Of a stretch of 64,000 nucleotides of DNA, positions 62,401 through 64,000 are shown in pieces. Below the pieces are notes generated by a model that searched no databases, was not told where the DNA came from, and saw only the letters and a program-made list of their open reading frames with translations. The translations under genes and the position numbers were made by a program. This DNA is from Caprimulgus europaeus (Eukaryota > Chordata > Aves > Caprimulgiformes > Caprimulgidae). Within the stretch, counting starts at the first letter, position 1, and each line of letters begins with the position of its first letter. Where the stretch lies: NCBI GenBank assembly GCA_907165065.1, contig OU015539.1, positions 744,001 to 808,000 on the forward strand, given 5' to 3'.

Positions 62401-63406
62401 CCAGGGCCTTGGTTGCTTTTAGGCTCAGCGTGTATGTTGTAATTCACCCAGATTTCTTGGAACACTGAATCTGTGACTTTACAGCCAACATCGTCCCCAA
62501 ACCCCCCAAACCAAACTCAGATACCTTTTCTTCTCGGCATAGGGAGAAAGAGAAAAGGTCTTCTTGTAGCCTGTGTGACTCTCTACGTTCCTCCACACAA
62601 CCAGCCTTCTGCCAATGTCAGTGTCTCGTGGCTCGAAACCCTGCAGCCAGGCAAAAGGGTTTTGTCATCAGTTTGCGTTTTAGTTTAGCTTAGCTTTCCT
62701 TAATCTTCCTCCTAGACACAGAAACTATGTAAGATTATTACTCCATCTTGGAGAGATACACAAGTTGAATTTTCCCTGGAAATATGGCATCCCAGAGCTG
62801 TCAGAAAGAAGGCTTTCTCCTTTCCTTTCCTTCTTGGGCAAAGATGGCTACAATCCTCTCTCCCTCTCTCATAAATCTTTTCCTTCTCTTCAAGTAAAAT
62901 AGTCACTTACAGAAGTGGGGGTAATGTTCCCAGCACTGCTGGGAGATGGGCTGGTGGCTGCCCCTGGCACAGGCTGTGCTCTTTCTGTGGTGTCAGAGAA
63001 ACAGCAAATACTGCACATTCCTGACACATCATGGCCATCCTGAAGGAGTCTGGCTTTGGCTGCACGCTGTGAAGATGTGGGCTGAGGACAGCAGATCAAA
63101 GATAAATGTGGTCATTTTTCCTATGGGCTTTAATGTCCTCCTTGATTTACTGTCCTGCCTCACCGCCTCTGCAGAGCAGGAAGGCAACATGGGCTCATTT
63201 TATATGGCAGAAAGAACACATCACTGGTTGGCCCATGGATTTTCCTGATGTTCATGGTGATGGATCATCTGTGGTGACTTACCATTAAGGGTTCTGAAAA
63301 GTCAGGCAAATTTCCAACGAGCAGCCCAGCTAAAGTGCAAACCACAGCCGCCACCGAACACAGCACCAGCACGGCTACGGGCCACTCCGCGATCAGCTGG
63401 GAGTAA
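56483..63406 (-). CDS. DISP2: Dispatched homolog 2, RND-type membrane protein; five exons, 5' partial
   Basis: Dispatched proteins are RND-related membrane proteins; DISP1 releases lipid-modified Hedgehog, and DISP2's role is less clear. Placed exons: 63406-63283, 62640-62525, 62072-61954, 60778-60681 and the large 59896-56483. Phases agree at every junction, giving 1289 residues; the cytosolic N-terminus lies off the window (human total about 1400). The first exon holds TM1 ([20 protein letters not shown]), the second [10 protein letters not shown] just after the membrane, the last exon the sterol-sensing domain (composite residues about 330-480), the second extracellular domain with Cys-rich [19 protein letters not shown]7-12 with [16 protein letters not shown], and a long cytosolic tail. 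The ending [12 protein letters not shown] strongly matches DISP2. In TM4, where DISP1 has GADDAF, this reads CANHTF. A CR1 abuts the last acceptor. The open frame continues past 59896 only because the CR1 is open. Confidence 0.95.
59922..60080 (+). mobile_element. CR1 LINE 3' fragment beside a DISP2 splice acceptor
   Basis: CR1 landmarks are GGCTGCCCAGAGAGGGTGTG, GTTGGACTGGATGATCTCCT and GAGGTCCCTTCCAACCCCAC. It is antisense to DISP2 and starts about 26 bases from the last-exon acceptor (59896). Its subfamily differs from that of the 24985/36353 pair. Confidence 0.92.
60080..60102. repeat. (TG)n microsatellite at CR1 3' end
   Basis: An alternating TG run with one C interruption directly follows the CR1 terminus ...CCACAGTTC. 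It is probably expanded from the CR1 3' octamer-like tail. Confidence 0.9.
61351..61720. repeat. 17-bp minisatellite, about 22 copies, in a DISP2 intron
   Basis: Head-to-tail copies of GAGAGGGAGTGGGAACG. The 13 leading bases are nearly invariant and the variable triplet near the end takes the values GTG, ACG, ACA, ACA, ACA, GTG, ACA, ACG, GTG, ACG x5, GCG x4, ACG x3 in order. The plus strand is almost all purine; the DISP2 pre-mRNA therefore has a long C/T-rich tract about 570 bases upstream of the 60778 acceptor. Since 17 is not a multiple of three, an open frame cycles through all three frames, so long frames on both strands are artefacts. Confidence 0.97.
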
Positions 63407-64000
63407 CTGGAATCAACAGGAGAGGAAAAAAATGCAGCTGTTAAGGGGCTTCTGCTGTGAGAGGAAACCTGCTGGTGGGCCCACGTGGTGTGAGCAAAAG
63501 GAAGCCAAAGATTCGGGGCTTCCTGGTTTGTGCGTTTGCTTATTGAGACGCTTAGAGGCTCTAGTACCGTACTAATGAACACAGCGTACCTCCAACTGGA
63601 GCTTTGCAGGCAATTCTAATTAACACGGGTAATTACATTTTGCCTCCCTACATTTTCCTGCTTTTTCAGTCAGAAATAATAAAAAAACAGGCTCTTGCAT
63701 CTTAGGGCAGAATGAAGCTTTAAATATTTAACTTCAAAGATTGCATTTTAAAAGAGCTCCTTCCTTTTTCCCCGCCATCGTGCAATGTAAGCTAGTAGCT
63801 GCGAGCAGTTTGCCCTGCAGGTATTCAGCCTGTGGACCCCAGGAAGCCTTTGGGCTGTTCTGAAGCCCAAAGAATCAGTGCAGGTTTTACTGAGACAAGG
63901 TTTTTCTCTTCCTCAAAAAATATCTGTTAAGATGTATGATATCAGAATGGGTTCCTGCTGCTCTGGTTTGGCAGGTTCTAGGTAGTTCTTCTGTATTCTG
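63407..64000 (-). other. DISP2 intron, no exon recognised
   Basis: The exon starting at 63406 begins one base into a codon, so at least one more coding exon must lie upstream. I found no frame with a suitable donor and Dispatched-like sequence in the remaining 594 bases; the N-terminal exons are presumably beyond the right edge. Confidence 0.6.

Overview
The window is vertebrate nuclear DNA, almost certainly from a bird. The evidence is split genes with GT-AG introns, CpG-island promoters, and at least ten CR1 LINE fragments of avian type, with no SINE or L1 family recognised. No bacterial operon, CRISPR array, tRNA or rRNA gene was found.

All three recognisable protein genes lie in the right half on the minus strand, in the transcription order DISP2, KNSTRN, IVD. 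(1) DISP2 (56483-63406, N-terminus off the right edge) encodes a Dispatched-type multi-pass membrane protein; five exons were placed. (2) KNSTRN (49386-54558) encodes kinastrin/SKAP, a spindle and kinetochore microtubule protein. Eight exons join in frame to 242 codons plus stop, with an EB1-type SxIP motif at the N-terminus. (3) IVD (35124-48924) encodes mitochondrial isovaleryl-CoA dehydrogenase. Twelve exons join in frame to 424 codons plus stop. Reading frames across every junction were checked by hand. The three genes do unrelated jobs (membrane export family, mitosis, leucine breakdown); they are a conserved neighbourhood, not a pathway. KNSTRN and IVD are packed tightly: the KNSTRN stop and a possible poly(A) signal lie 460 and about 156 bases upstream of the IVD start.

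The left half (1-35 kb) has no convincing coding exon. Its landmark is a strong CpG island at about 12.93-14.48 kb with a CCAAT-box array and minus-strand splice-donor consensus sites. In human the gene following DISP2-KNSTRN-IVD on the same strand is BAHD1, so the island is probably the BAHD1 promoter with a noncoding first exon, and 1-13.7 kb its first intron. That is synteny-based inference. From 14.9 to 35.1 kb is GC-rich intergenic DNA with CR1 fragments and a 51-bp minisatellite.

Other notable structure: a 17-bp minisatellite of about 22 copies in a DISP2 intron; CHR, E2F and NRF1 motifs at the KNSTRN promoter; a CR1 fragment about 26 bases from a DISP2 splice acceptor; two CR1 copies that are nearly identical; a compositionally odd CpG-containing block after a G14 run at 10.76 kb that may be an assembly artefact; and an imperfect hairpin at 3.16-3.21 kb. 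I found no clearly unprecedented biological system.
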